Source: Hesseltinella vesiculosa (Eukaryota; Mucoromycota; Mucoromycetes; Mucorales; Cunninghamellaceae). From it: DNA of 64,000 nucleotides. The position numbers and the translations under genes are program-made. The DNA lies in assembly GCA_002104935.1 (NCBI GenBank), contig MCGT01000016.1, forward strand, positions 434,001 to 498,000, written 5' to 3'. Each line of letters begins with the position of its first letter. The stretch's first letter is position 1. Under the pieces are notes generated by a model. That model was given only the letters and a program-made list of their open reading frames with translations. It did no database searches and was not told the DNA's origin. Positions 13,420-25,600 of this stretch are shown one piece after another.

Positions 13420-14212
13420 GTTTATATTTGTGATTCAATAACTTGCAGTGAAAGCAACGATGATGTGTTTAGGCAAAAAAGTTGCCCGTCCCGCAATAAG
13501 TTAATAAACAACTCGTTGAGACTAACTTCACCGTTTTGCTTGATTTTTTTTTTAATTAGTAGTTTGAGCGTCCAGGCTGCTTTTCTGATCAATTCCATTT
13601 TTATTCTGAGCTCCCAATGTCCTCCACGGACCCCAGGCAATCTAGAAGATCACCATCGTACATCTAAACTCGCCAAAGTCGTACCAGACTTCGCAGGCAT
13701 CCAAGCGAAGAGTTTGAGGGTTGGTTAGCCTTGCGTGCCTTGGGCAGGCATCAATGGCACTGTTCGGAGGTTGAATCTGGTCACCCAAATTCTCTTGGAA
13801 AAAAAAAAAAAATAAGTAAATGCTTCGCAGTGCTTTTGAGTGATCAGATTGATATGCAATTTTGTAAAGGTGCGTAAATGAATGAATGGGAATTGTGTTG
13901 AAAAAATCAGATCGCTTGGTGAAGGTCACCCAGCTAATTGTTGGTTAGTTTCGTTTTGACACCTCCGATGCGCCCAGCTAAGAGTCATGAAAAAATCGGC
14001 GATTTCCGCGAGTGACAGATAGCCCCTGCGCCACTACTTGGTTTGCCCCTCTCGCGAACTTGGCTCATCCTCCGCCAAAAAAGATTTCGACGATGACTGA
14101 ACATCCAGTATAAGCACAAAATTCTATTATTTTATTTCTTTGATTCAGCTGACCATGAATAAAAAAGAGGAAACAAATGAAAATGGGGGGGGCGGGGGTT
14201 AGGTTTTTTTTT
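13420..14212. other. Convergent intergenic region with repeat A copy 2
   Basis: 3' regions of the P450 gene and of the purine gene. It contains the second copy of repeat family A and A/T runs. No gene is supported. Confidence 0.5.
13832..14005 (+). repeat. Dispersed repeat family A, copy 2
   Basis: Same ordered blocks as copy 1: TTTTGAGTGATCAGAT, ATGAATGAATGG, TTGAAAAAATCAGATCG, GGTGAAGGTCACCCAGC, GTTTTGACACCTCCGATG and GTCATGAAAAAATC. It is the longest and clearest of the copies. Confidence 0.72.
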
Positions 14213-16067
14213 CTATCGTTGGAATTGGTTGTAGAGACCGACGCTGTCACTATCAAAGCTGAGTCGACCGCGGCTATCGTCGGTACGAGTACCTTCGAGA
14301 GATGCAAGATAATCATCATCGATGTCACCAGTGACATAGTCTTTGTCAAAGACAGAGGTGTCAAACTTGACGATTTCAGGGTTGAACTTGCGCACGGATT
14401 CAACGAGGTCATTCAAAGTCTGATAAATAACCTTGTCGGCGCCGATTTCTTCAGCAACTTGTTGTTCGTTGCGACCATGGGCAACCAGTTCAGAACGAGT
14501 GGGCATGTCAATACCATACACGTTGGGGTATCGGATGGGAGGAGCGCACGAGGCAAAGTACACTTTCTTAGCACCCGCCTCGCGGGCCATTTGAATGATT
14601 TCCTTGGACGTTGTGCCACGCACGATGGAGTCATCGACCAAGAGCACGTTCTTGTTGTTGAATTCCAAGGCCATGGCATTCAGTTTGCGGCGCACGTTCT
14701 TGCGTCTGCATAGCACATAGATGAGCTTCTGACTGTTCCCTTTCATTTTTTTTCTTACCTGGTTTGTTGTCCAGGCATGATAAAGGTGCGGCCAACGTAG
14801 CGGTTCTTGTTGAAACCTTCACGGTAAGGGATGTTCAAGTCCTTGGAAAGTTGGATGGCAGCAACTCGGCTGGTATCGGGGACAGGAATGACCACATCAA
14901 TGTCCATCATATCGGCCAGCGAGAGCTTGACTTGCTTGGCTAAGGCTTCACCCATGCTCAAGCGGGCCTTGTAGACAGAGATTCCATCCATGATGCTATC
15001 TTGACGGGCAAAGTAGACGTATTCGAAGATACAGGGAGCAATTTGGTCGGATTCGACCAAGACGCGGCGTTGAATGTTTTGTTGGGTGATGATAATAGCT
15101 TCACCAGGCTTGACATCTTCCACATCAGTGAAGCCAAGGGCTTCCAACACGACACTTTCTGAGGCCATCATGTAATCATAGCCAGCAACGGTCTTGCGAC
15201 GGCCGAGGACAAGAGGACGGATACCATGAGGGTCGCGGAAACCAATGATACCAAAACCAGCAATCATGGCCACACAGGCATAGGCACCACGGATCTGGCG
15301 GTGCAGGTCCTTAATGGCAGTGAAGATATCTTCTTGGTTGATACGGAATTTGCCGGTCTTTTGCAAATTGTTGGCCAGAACGTTCAACATGAATTCCGAG
15401 TCAGAGTCAGTGTTGATATGACGGTGAGCGATCTTGTCCAAGAATTCGCGCAGTTCTTCGGCGTTGGTCAAGTTACCATTCTACAAAAGTGACAAACGTG
15501 AGGTCTTGATCCAATATTTTTTTTTCTCCACAAACTGCCCCGATACCCCGGATGTCTTTTTTTATTTTTTTATTTTTTTGTTACTTACGTGAGCAAGCAC
15601 AATACCATAAGGCGAGTTCACATAGAAGGGTTGAGCTTCGGTAGCAGAAGAAGAACCAGCAGTAGGATAACGGACTATGTCATGAAAACAAAGACAAGGG
15701 GGAGAGTGAGCTTTTTGGAAGACAGGGCCATGAGCTGTTCTTACCATGACCAATACCAAGACTGCCAATCAAGGCAGAGAGTTGGTCTTCTTGGAAGACA
15801 TCTCGGACCATGCCATTGCCCTTGCATTGGAAAAGACGACCTTTGGGACCAGAAGTGACGATCCCAGCAGCATCCTAGTAAACGAGTCAGCGAAGGTTAG
15901 TTGATCATTCAGACAAAGCAGGATAAGCCTTTTTTTTTTTTTTTTTCTTGATAGAGTTTCCCACGCTTTACCTGACCACGGTGTTGCAAGAGACCCAGAC
16001 TTTCATGGAGTTCAGGGCAAGCAGCAGCGCTCTGGTCAGCCAATATAAGAGCTGTAATACCACACAT
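14213..16067 (-). CDS. ADE4: Amidophosphoribosyltransferase (purine synthesis, step 1)
   Basis: Glutamine phosphoribosylpyrophosphate amidotransferase. It makes 5-phosphoribosylamine from PRPP and glutamine, the committed step of purine synthesis. Five exons (16067-15972, 15874-15745, 15674-15589, 15480-14759, 14705-14213) give 508 residues, the usual length. It begins [11 protein letters not shown], with Cys2 as the N-terminal nucleophile of the class II glutaminase after Met removal. Next come HRGQDAAGIV, YGIVLAHNGNLTN and [15 protein letters not shown]. The PRPP-binding motif is [17 protein letters not shown]. The N-terminus is not shifted by a propeptide. It lies head-to-head with the OPA3-like gene; the start codons are 252 bases apart with an ATTGG box between them. 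Confidence 0.97.
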
Positions 16068-16319
16068 GATGTTCGTAAACGAAGGGGGAGGGGTAGGAAG
16101 GGGTGAGAGAACAGAAAAGTTAAAACAAAAGGGAAAAGTGTCAAAGAGGGAGTTTTTTTCTTTTTCAAAAAGCGGGGAAAGAAATTTTTGAGTCATTTTC
16201 TAATGACAGGCTTTGCCACCCGACTCCTGATTGGTCCTTGCCCAGGCCAGGGCAAAACCAACCCACCCAGGATCTACAGCACTTTTTTTTTTTGTCTTTT
16301 TTTCTTTGAAGATTTTCGA
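16068..16319. promoter_or_regulatory. Divergent promoter region, ADE4 / OPA3-like
   Basis: A spacer of 252 bases lies between two outward-facing start codons. It contains an ATTGG (inverted CCAAT) box at 16230-16234 and a T-rich tract before the right-hand gene. Shared control is inferred from the arrangement only. Confidence 0.5.
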
Positions 16320-17103
16320 ATGAGTGCCATTAAGCTTGGATCCCTTTTGGTCAAGTAAGGGACTTGTAAAAATTGTAGGAGATCTGACTGACGTTTTTAT
16401 TTACTCTCCCAAAGGACTTTGGCCAAACCCGTAGCTAACAGCATCAAGACGCAGGCAAAGCAACATGAAAAGTTTCGCGAGTTTTGTATTGGCGTAGCCC
16501 AGGTATTCATCACATGGTTGATTAGTATCAGGGCAACTTATGCAGTATTTTTCTCTCCCCCTCTCCCCAATGTCTACGTTCTTATTGGCTACGAGTAGAC
16601 TTCTCACCGTTGGGAAATGACCCTCAAGATGAATTTCCTTGGTTACAAAAAGGAGAAGATTCGACCTTTGAATGATGCTCGGGCTATCGAAAGCGGTGCC
16701 AATTTTATAAGCGAAGCCTTTGTGTTTAGTGTAGCTGCAGGCATTATCCTTGCTGAGAGCTGGAGGTAAGAAGAAAGACCACCCAGGCATCTTTTGATTG
16801 AAAGGAGCCCACCCACACACCCCTCCTGCTGTCTCTCGTAGATCGCACAATAAGGACAAGAATCGCCGTAATTACGTGGATGACGCCATAGAAACGCTGG
16901 AGACACGAAATGGTGATCTGGAAGAGCGGTTAGAAACCAGCCTAAAGGCTCAAGCTTTGATTCACGAACGGATGGACCAACTGGAGAAAGAGAATGATCA
17001 GTTACGTGGTATAGTTGATGAGATGCTTTCCATCAACCTCGGCCTAAAACCTCACTCTCAGTACGATCAAACAGCCGTGGTGACCCTGCCAGGGTTAAAG
17101 TAA
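16320..17103 (+). CDS. OPA3-like mitochondrial protein
   Basis: Four exons (16320-16354, 16415-16502, 16599-16765, 16842-17103) give 183 residues. The start MSAIKLGSLLVKTLAKPVANSIK and the block FREFCIGVAQ are hallmarks of the OPA3 family, mitochondrial proteins linked to membrane and lipid homeostasis. A single hydrophobic stretch (FISEAFVFSVAAGIILAES) is the likely membrane segment. The C-terminus is a coiled coil (ETLETRNGDLEERLETS, MDQLEKENDQLRGIV), as in other family members. The frame holds across all junctions. Biochemical activity is not established for the family. Confidence 0.9.
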
Positions 17104-17292
17104 AGCCTGCTCCTTCTATCGTCCCCTCTTCCACCTGCCATCTTTCTCTTCTTATTTTGGGTTCGACCCAATATTGTAGACTATTCATTCCTTTATACCT
17201 CCTAGACGAAAAATAAAAATAAGCATAATCATATTAGCCTCTAACAAAATTTTCTAGTGCGTGCAAAAGTAAAACCAGGCAGAAGGCTGGAC

Positions 17293-17375
17293 GCGGCATC
17301 TTTTTCAACATGGCGGCATCTTTTTCAACTTTTGGCGGCATCTTTTTCAACTTTTTTTGCGACAGTTTTTTCAAG
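17293..17375 (+). repeat. Tandem GCGGCATCTTTTTCAAC repeat
   Basis: Three near-identical 17-base units are separated by 3-5 bases (17293, 17313, 17335). A decayed fourth follows (GCGACAGTTTTTTCAAG, from 17359) and then a weaker TGTCTTTTTCACCAAC. Regular phasing and conserved units suggest recent expansion or a protein-binding array. Confidence 0.75.
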
Positions 17376-17526
17376 TGTCTTTTTCACCAACTCTGTGCTA
17401 TTATTTTACTAATACAAAGATATGTATAGACGCTGGGTATTCATAGAATAATATTGTTCAACATTGTCTGCGTACCCTGGATATTTGGATTGTGAATTTA
17501 TTAGCACTGTGATGTTTGTCAACACG

Positions 17527-17650
17527 AAACTGATCAAAAGTTGGCTGGGTGACTTTTGCCATTTGGGCTAATTTTTCCAGCACCATCATTATTCATGCAT
17601 TTTCGTACTCTTTTAAAATATCAGATCGACCCAATCACTTAAAGACGCTG
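17527..17650 (-). repeat. Dispersed repeat family A, copy 3 (inverted)
   Basis: On the minus strand it reads TTAAGTGATTGGGTCGAT, CATGAATAATG, TGGAAAAATTAG, AAAGTCACCCAGCCAAC and TTTTGATCAGTTTCG. These are the same block order and spacing as copies 1 and 2, but shorter. Confidence 0.65.
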
Positions 17651-17782
17651 TGTGGGTGGTCCTGCCTTTTTTTTTTTTTTTTTTTTCAAAATGGAGAAAA
17701 GGAAGTGGGTGGCCTGATTCAATTTCCGTACAGTTCTTCCATTCCTAGCCAGTGCACATCGGGTCGGATCGAACCTTTGTAT

Positions 17783-18102
17783 TAAAAGTTGATCCAAAAT
17801 CTCCAAGCCCATGCCACCATTTGCAAACTGTTCTAATGCCAGCATTATCTTCTGTCGATAGCCGTGTTTCAATGCTGCTCTCCTCCGCTTGGTTTGACAA
17901 AAGCGGTTCATCAATGTCAGTCATTTGAAAGGGCGCAACCCCCCCCTCCAGTTCACAGTTCACTATGGACGCACAAGAAAAGGGTGTGCATGCACTAGAT
18001 TATTCTTTCGCGCGCACCAGAAAATAATTTGGCGATTCGCCTTTGCCTTAAAAATTTTTTATTCACGGTCATTCGCACCAAATGATGGTGGCCATCCTGC
18101 AA
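17783..18102 (-). repeat. Dispersed repeat family B, copy 1
   Basis: Aligns over about 300 bases with 26836-27116 in the same orientation. Shared blocks include CAAACNGTTCNAATGC, GCTNCTCTCCTC, TTTGAAANGGCGCA, CGCGCACNAGAAAA and CAAATGATGG. On the minus strand both copies keep a related short reading frame (APFQ.., EESS.., TVC.W.H). It may be a relic of a coding or promoter sequence carried by a mobile element. Confidence 0.7.
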
Positions 18103-18535
18103 TTTTGGATGGACATTTTTCCATTTTTCATTATTCGTCGTTCTTCGCTGGGAGATTAGTGTTGGCGAAAAGATTCCGTCAAAGTTGGGGTGGTAACCAT
18201 CACCTTTCGACATGATTTAGTAGAGTTAAATATTAGCCTCCAGGCGCAAATGGATCCTATCGGCGTCATCGCAATTATTCTATATACTTCAAGATGGTAC
18301 GCAGTGGAGCTCTTACAAGAATTGCCTTGAGATTAGGTGATGATAAAGCAATGGATGCAAGATATTAACTAAAGCAAGCCAGCATCATAAAAGCGATTTT
18401 ATGATACAGTACAGACTTGTGGACCTTCCTTTTTAAGTTTCTGAAACTGCTTCACCGTCCTTGCCATTTTTGTTGAGCACTGATGCATTTTTTTCTATCC
18501 CAGTTTCATTTTTTTTTTTTTTTACTCTACATTTC

Positions 18536-19537
18536 ATGCTTTGCTTTGGAGAGACCGGTGCCAATGAGTTAGTGGAGCAATATAAAGATTTTCGGCATCA
18601 TTGTATACCCCATGTCCAACAGGTAAGTCTGATGGACGTCTTTTTTGAATGCTTTTATTCGTTTCTAGCACGTACACCTTGTCACACTTACCACGTTTAT
18701 TTTATATGAAAATAACTAGACTAGTCACTGGGATTGTGGACTAGCAAGTGTGATGATGGTGCTACGTGGATTGCTGGTGAATGCGACTATGAATGACTTG
18801 GTTAAAGAATGCAAAGTGGAAAGCGTGTGGACGATCGATCTAGCGTTTTTATTGGGAAAGTACGTCCATGATTTTACCTATTATACCAGCTATCTCGGCA
18901 GCCGCAGGGAACATCAAGACGATGTATTTTATCAAGACGACTATGATGCGGATGAATTACGGGTGAATCGCCTGTTTGCCAAGGCCAAAAGTGCTTCTAT
19001 CCATGTGGTGCGCATGTAAGACCGAGGGAAAAAAAATAGGCCGGTCGTCTGATCCACTCACGTTATTTTTTTTTAAGGGTGCTGCCATTGGACGATTTCA
19101 AACGGTTCCTTCACTGTCAAAAATTTGCCATGATCACCCTCATCAATGCCAGACTATTGAATTGCCCAATATGCAAGGTAAGAAAGGAGGAAGCTTTTTT
19201 GACCCTAGGCTTTATTGGTCCTTTTTTTTTTTTTTTTTTTTTAATCACGATGTAGAAGCACGAAACCTGCGTGGCCATTGCTTGTAGCCAAGTGGAGCTG
19301 CTGCTGGAGAGAGTAAAACGGCAATCCTATATCGGTATATAAAGTGAGACGAGCCTTTGCGCGGTTGACTGACGACTACCGATTTTTCCAGGGCATTTTA
19401 TCGTATTGATTGGCTATGATCCGAAGGAGGATGTGTTTATCTATCGTGACCCCAATGCAGCTGATGGATTTTGTGTCATCTCATCAAAGCAGTTCGATTT
19501 GGCTCGTCAAGCGGATGGCACTGATCATGACTGGTAA
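18536..19537 (+). CDS. GUCD1-like protein (Guanylate_cyc_2 family)
   Basis: Five exons (18536-18622, 18720-19015, 19078-19177, 19256-19334, 19392-19537) give 235 residues in one frame. The order HVQQTSHWDCGLASVMMVL ... LLNCPICK ... YIGHFIVLIGYDPKEDVFIYRDPNAAD matches the GUCD1 (guanylyl cyclase domain-containing 1) family. That family has a papain-like fold: the Cys of WDCG, the His of GHFIV and the Asp of RDP form a plausible catalytic triad. Despite the name, cyclase activity is unproven. The last residues read GTDHDW and then stop. A downstream frame with IILSAKRPERQ at 19634-19696 looks like the usual family tail, but I find no acceptor that joins it without a stop. An in-frame upstream ATG at 18461 is less likely. 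Confidence 0.82.
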
Positions 19538-20166
19538 TGGCGACGGAAAGACAAAGAGTTGGTGAAAACCGGGGGCCCACACAGACTTGCTAGATACTCA
19601 TGCTCATCTTTGCTTTCTTGGCGTTTTTTTTTTATCATCCTGTCTGCCAAACGACCCGAACGTCAACGTAGCATTGTCGTACAACTGGATCAATAGCTGT
19701 GAATAAAAATAAAGAAAAAGAATTAAACAAGAACTTTGTGCATTGCATCTGGTGCCACCTGTTCTACTTTTGTCAGAATAAGCGAACGTCTGTGACACAA
19801 ACACCTCAACCAGTTTTTGCACTTTTTGGGTGGATGTGCTCATTCAGAAATGCAAGGCAACCTAATTTTTTTGTTTTGGAGAAGGGGTGGCATCCCCTTA
19901 AACTCTGAAAGTCATTGTTTTCCACTTTGAACCGAGGAAATAGGAGAAAGATAAAGAGAAGGCGAGACGATTTGAAGAGTCCTGTCTACAGGACAGTAAG
20001 AAAAGAGTCACTGGTTCCTGATTCGCTGTGCTGGTTCTTCGTTCGGACAAAATAATAAAAAATTTTAAAAACGCGCAAAAAGATAGGTTGCTCATTTTTT
20101 TTCTTTCTTTTTTATCTTTCATCTGTTTTTTAATTATTTTTTTCATCATCCTCTCTGACTATAACA
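19538..20166. other. Intergenic, HMG-CoA synthase upstream region
   Basis: 3' region of the GUCD1-like gene, then a T-rich upstream region that ends a few bases before the HMG-CoA synthase ATG. No gene or clear control motif was identified. Confidence 0.5.
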
Positions 20167-21842
20167 ATGGCTGCTAAAGACTATTCTCATTACCCTGAAA
20201 ATGTTGGTATCTTGGCTATGGAAATGTACTTTCCCTCAAGAGTAAGTCATCGTCACTAGATCCACCACCTGCGAAAACGGAGTGCCACACAGACTCACCT
20301 CGTTTGAACCTTTTTTTTTTTTTTTTCTCTTCATGGACGTCAGTGTGTTAACCAATCGGAAATGGAAGAATTTGATGGCGTGAGTTCTGGCAAGTACACT
20401 ATTGGCTTGGGTCAAGATGTCATGGCCTTTATTGATGACCGTGAAGATATTCAATCCATCTGTTTGACCGGTAAGCCTCCTCCCCTTGTGTCCTCGAAAA
20501 AAGCGGCACCTTGTGCCGTTTTTTCTTTGTTTAGAGAGAGGGTGTATGTGGAGAAAGAATGCGGGAAAAGAGTGTGTTTGTATATTCCGGGAACTCACTT
20601 TTTTTTTTTTTGAATTTGTTTAGCTGTGCAAAACTTGATGGAAAAGTACAAGATCTCCTACAAGGACATTGGCCGCTTGGAAGTGGGAACTGAAACGATT
20701 ATTGACAAGTCCAAGTCCGTCAAGACCACTCTGATGACGCTGTTCTCTGAACACGATAACACTGAGATCGAAGGGATTGATACCACCAATGCCTGTTATG
20801 GTGGTTTCAGTGCTTTCTCCAATGCCGTCAACTGGATTGAATCGTCCTCTTGGGATGGTCGCTATGCCTTGGTGGTGGCTGGTGACTTGGCTTTGTATGC
20901 ATCGGGTGCTGCTCGTCCTACCTCGGGTGCTGGTGTGGTCGCCATGTTGATCGGCAAGGACGCCCCCATTGTTGTGGAACGTGGACTTCGCTCGACTCAC
21001 ATGGAACATGCTTATGATTTCTACAAGCCCGATATGCATTCTGAATTCCCCATTGTCGATGGCAAGTTCTCCAACATCTGCTATTTGCGTGCCTTTGATG
21101 CCTGTTACACCCGATACATGAAGCGTTTGAGTGATACCTTGAACAAAGAAAAGCCCAGTATGGATGACATTGATTATGTGGTGTGCCACTCTCCCTATGC
21201 TAAATTGGTCAACAAGTCCTTTGCCCGTGCCGTAAGCATAAAAAAGAGAGAGCCGATGCCCTGACGAGACCATGGATTGACCCCTCTTTATAGACTTACA
21301 ACGATTTCCGTCTGGATACATCCAACGAAAAGTACGCGCCCTTGAAGGACCTGGCCGACTTTACCTATGCTGAATCTTTGGAAAGCCGTGACTTGGAAAA
21401 GGCTTGCGTGGCTCTTAGCAAGGCTGGTTATGCTGAAAAAGTGTTACCCTGTGCTTATGTGCCCAAGCAAATCGGCAACATGTACACTGCTGCTGTTTGG
21501 TCTGGCCTGGCCTCGCTGGTGTCCGAAGTGGCTTCCAGTGACTTGCAAGGCAAGCGCGTATTGCTCTATTCCTATGGTAGCGGTCTTGCTGCTTCCATGA
21601 TCTCTCTGCGTATCAACAGTGACACCTCCTCTATTCAACAAGTCTTGAACTTGCGTGAACGTTTGGCCCAACGTACCTTTGCCAAGCCCGAAGATTTTGC
21701 TCAAGCCATGCAAGTGCGTGAAACCACCCACAACGCTTGTGACTATACCCCTTCTGGTAGCTTGGATCATATTGCCTCTGGCGTTTACTACTTGGAAAAG
21801 ATCGATGACAAGTGGAGACGCTTCTACAAGCGCAAGGACTAA
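20167..21842 (+). CDS. ERG13: Hydroxymethylglutaryl-CoA synthase
   Basis: Condenses acetyl-CoA with acetoacetyl-CoA to HMG-CoA, the entry to the mevalonate and sterol/carotenoid pathway; fungal enzymes are cytosolic. Four exons (20167-20241, 20344-20470, 20624-21231, 21294-21842) give 452 residues, normal for the family. It begins [17 protein letters not shown]. The catalytic Cys lies in [18 protein letters not shown] (about residue 125). The family blocks [31 protein letters not shown] (with the active-site His) and [11 protein letters not shown] follow in order. The C-terminus [17 protein letters not shown] is also typical. It has no transit peptide. Confidence 0.97.
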
Positions 21843-22625
21843 AAAATATCTTCGCCTGCTTTCAACTTTTTTTTAATCTCTTTTCTACACGATAATTAAT
21901 GCTTTTTTTTTTTTTTTTTTACCCTTTGCAAACACGAAATAAAAACTATTTCTAGTTTTTTTTCCTCCTTGCGATTCAGCAAAACTGGATTACTTCTAGG
22001 GTCATAAAACGAGATCCTTTTTTTTTTTAACAGGAGCAAGTTTTAAAAAAAAAGGTCAGTTGCCGTCCAAAGACAATGTCATCTTTTCTTCTTGGGACTC
22101 CGAAGGGTGAACACGGCGGTGTCTGAACTTTGGCAGGTTCCCTTTTTTTTATTGGGCTCACCTCCTTTTTTCCTCTCTTTCCTATTTTTATTCTTCTTTT
22201 CATTCATCCATTGCTCTCCAGAAACAATAGACTCATCATTCCCTCTCTGACTTGGATCATTGTATCACTGTAAGTAGATAGTATACCTTGATCTTATCCA
22301 TTGCCCTTTATTATTGTTATTATTTTTTTTTTTCAAAAAAAAAAAAGTCGAAAAAGAAACTCAACCTTCTCACCCGCTTGTTCACGTTATTTCTCAACTT
22401 TTTCTTTTTTTTTCCCATTGCTTTCATGAATAGATCCACTCCCCTTTCCTTCCCTTCCCATTAATACTTTAATTCTCTTTCTTCTTCCCTTGTTTGCTCA
22501 TGTGCTTATAGTGTTCTCCTTTTGTTTATACATTGCCACTCGTTTTTATTTTATTTTGGATTGACCTCTCCATCCCACTCTTTGTACCTCTTTTTTTTTT
22601 ATAGTCCTTCTCAGCACTTTACATA
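21843..22625. other. Intergenic, likely 5' UTR intron of the LIM-RhoGAP gene
   Basis: 3' region of HMG-CoA synthase, then a pyrimidine-rich region. A donor-like GTAAGTAG near 22269 and a poly(T)-ATAG acceptor near 22603 suggest an intron in the 5' leader of the next gene. No coding sequence is seen. Confidence 0.45.
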
Positions 22626-25600
22626 ATGACATCCATTGAACCGGTTCTTCTTAACTGTGATAAATGTCAACAGTCTTTGGAAGGTGAATTCATTCGCGCC
22701 TTGGATGGTGCCTATCACTGGCAATGCTTTTTATGCCTGGTGAGAAAAAAAAAAAAAAAAAAAAACTGGATTGTTTGACCCTGACTGCTCATACGCTGTC
22801 TTATTTATAGGATTGTCACGAACCCGTGGCCTCAAAATTCTTTCCAATCGAAGCTGTGGACGGGAAACAGCAACCACTGTGCGAAAGGGACTATTTTCGT
22901 CGTCTCAACTTGGTGTGTGATCAATGTGGTGATGCACTCAAAGGCCCTTATATTACCGCTGTAGGCAAGAAATTCCATTTGGATCATTTTTCTTGTACGA
23001 CCTGTGGAGAAGTCTTCGGTGCCGATGATCCTTATTATGAACACAATAACAGCGTCTATTGTTACTATCATTATTCCGTTAACTATGCCATCCGCTGCAC
23101 TGGTTGCTGCACTGCCATTCTCAAACAATTTGTCGAAGTGAACCGGAACAATATCGATGAACACTGGCATCCTGAATGCTACATGATCAACAAAGTAAAC
23201 CAAAAGAATCATGCAGCAAAAAAAGATCCCATTCTCCAGGTTTTTGACACTTTGTTATTTGCAGTTCTGGAATGTCAAGGTAGCAAAAACTCAATATCCC
23301 TCCTCAAATGGTAAAAATCCAAACCAAAAAAAAAAAAAAAAAAAAAGAAATCCAGCCCCACTTTTTTGTGTCACTAAAAAAATACTTCTTGTTTATTTTT
23401 AGATGCTAGTCATTTGACAGCTGCTGAACTAAAAACCCTGCAAACAACCATGGAAGACAAAGTATACCGCATTTGGACGGTGCTCTCAGCATTTGAAGGT
23501 AACAATGAAGAGAAAAGAAAAAAAAACAATGGGCCCAACGAAGAGGGGAAAGAAAAAAGTGATAGTGGAAAAGAAATGGTGCATGTGGCTCACTTCTTTT
23601 TTCTGTAGATTCTTCTGCAGCTTGTATCTCAGCTATGTTGATGCATGTCTCCAAGCAGAGTTACACCGAGATACTTCGCAAGGCAGATTACTTTGTCTTG
23701 CACGTGCGGGTCCTGTTCAATGCTATCGATGCCTTGGCTGTCCAGTACCATCAGTTGACCAAAAAAGATCTCTCCTACAGTTGGGAGGCTTCCATGCTTT
23801 ACAAGCAAGTCACTGGTTTTTTCTATTCTGTCTCTCAGTCACAACAGGATACCCCTCGTGGGATTGGCTTCACCAACGATCTTCTCTCGCTGATCACTGG
23901 CCTGGCACAATATCTGAAATCCCTTATTCGACTTGGTCTCACTGCTGCCCTTGATTTGGTAAGTGGCAAAGCCGATTAAAGTTTCAATCAACTGCAGTGT
24001 TCACACGCCTATTTTTTTTTTTTTTTTTTTTGCCAAACTAGGACAATATGAATGATACCAAGGCTGTGAGCCAATTTTTGTCGCAATTGGTGAAACTTGC
24101 CAATGGTCGAACCCAAAATGACTTGGTGACATACACCCCAACAGCTGTTCACTGTCATGTCTGCCAACAACTCTGCGATGATCAATGCTTCCAATATGAC
24201 AAACTACGGTGGCACACCGCCTGCTTCTCCTGCAGCAAATGCTGTACCCCTTTGGCCGACAATCTCGACACGGCTCTGATCGATGATAAATCTACCATAT
24301 ACTGTCAACACTGTGGTTCCGACGCCATGCACACCGGTTTCCAAAAAGTGTCTCAGCTCCAACAACTAGGCCTCATTCTCTTTGGAGCCTTGATTCAACT
24401 TTACATGGTCTTGGGTGCTCCAGGTAAAAAAAAAAAAATGCCATAGAGCCAGACTGACACTTCCTACGTGGTGTTTTATAGACTTGGCGACTCATTCGAA
24501 AACCATGGATGATGGCATCAAAGCCATTCCTACCAAAAAACCCATGATCAGCACAAAGAACCTTCCGACGGTGCAGGAAAAAAAGCAAGAGGATGACGAC
24601 GACATTCACCTGGGCGACATCAAACGAACGAAATCATTACACATGAACCGCAACGATGGAGCGCGACGTATTGACAAGCAATCGACCTTGATGGAAACCC
24701 CTAGTCCCACAACAGCGTATCTTACCAACCAGCTCACCACCTCCCCTATTGACGCCACCTTGGAAAAGCCTACCGTTCTCAGCCGTGCCACCTCGACGAC
24801 CAAACAACCGAAACCGCACCGTCCTTCGCAAGAGTACGTCAAAACCGTACCCAAGGCAAAGTTTTACTACTTTGCTGAGCTCGGTGCCCTCGATCACTAT
24901 ATCCTCAAACATATTGCCGTTCTGTACCTGCATGAGATGTTCAAAGATCACATCCTCCTCGAAGAACTCACCGATCTCATCGACGATAAAAAGAATTCAT
25001 CCCTCTGGGGCAAGTTTGTCACCAGCCTCAAAACCACTGGCAACAAAAAGGGTCACGCCAAAGGTAGGACAAAAATAAGCGCTAGAAGATGACAAAAAAG
25101 GTGGCAGTGCTTGTGTCTCACCGATTTTTCTATGGACATGTTTAGTTGAAGGAACGTTTGGTGTTGCACTGGAAGTGCTGGTCGACAAGGCTGGTGTTGA
25201 GACGAATCTTGGTCATAGTCCTACGCGATTGCGTGTCCCTTGCTTGATGGACGATGTTATCTCCGCCCTGAAGCAAACAGGTAAAAGGTGTCGGCAGTGG
25301 GTGAGTTAGGACGCTCACTCTGTTACTCTTCACTGATAGATGTCTCTGTGGAAGGGATCTTCCGCAAAAATGGTAATATTCGACAACTCAAGGATCTGTG
25401 TGACGAAATCGATAAACACGGCCATGAAGTCAATCTGGCCAACGAAAGTGCGATTCAACTGGCTGCTCTGCTGAAAAAGTTTTTACGTGACCTTCCTGAG
25501 CCTCTGCTGACCTTCCGTTTGTACAAGGTGTTTACTTTAATCGCGCGTAAGTTTCTCCGAGGCTTCGAGAATCGACTATTCACTCGATTTTTTTTTCGCC

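Larger units (their letters stand above)
17104..18535. other. Repeat-rich intergenic region
   Basis: No gene is supported. In order it holds the OPA3-like 3' region, a short tandem repeat (17293-17375), an inverted copy of repeat A (17527-17650), a poly(T) run and a copy of repeat B (17783-18102). It ends in the leader of the GUCD1-like gene. Confidence 0.55.

Noticed and set aside
14177..14713. Plus-strand frame of 178 codons at 14.2-14.7 kb
   Set aside because: It is antisense to the last exon of the amidophosphoribosyltransferase, which has full family motifs.
17293..17375. CRISPR-like short repeats
   Set aside because: Units are almost directly tandem with 3-5-base spacers and the DNA is eukaryotic.
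19594..19696. Possible extra last exon of the GUCD1-like gene (IILSAKRPERQ)
   Set aside because: The residues resemble the family tail, but the only available acceptor creates a stop with the preceding exon. Kept as a note in the gene entry.
20620..21321. Long minus-strand frame (233 codons) across the HMG-CoA synthase
   Set aside because: It lies antisense within strongly conserved coding exons and shows no domain; it is a codon-bias shadow.
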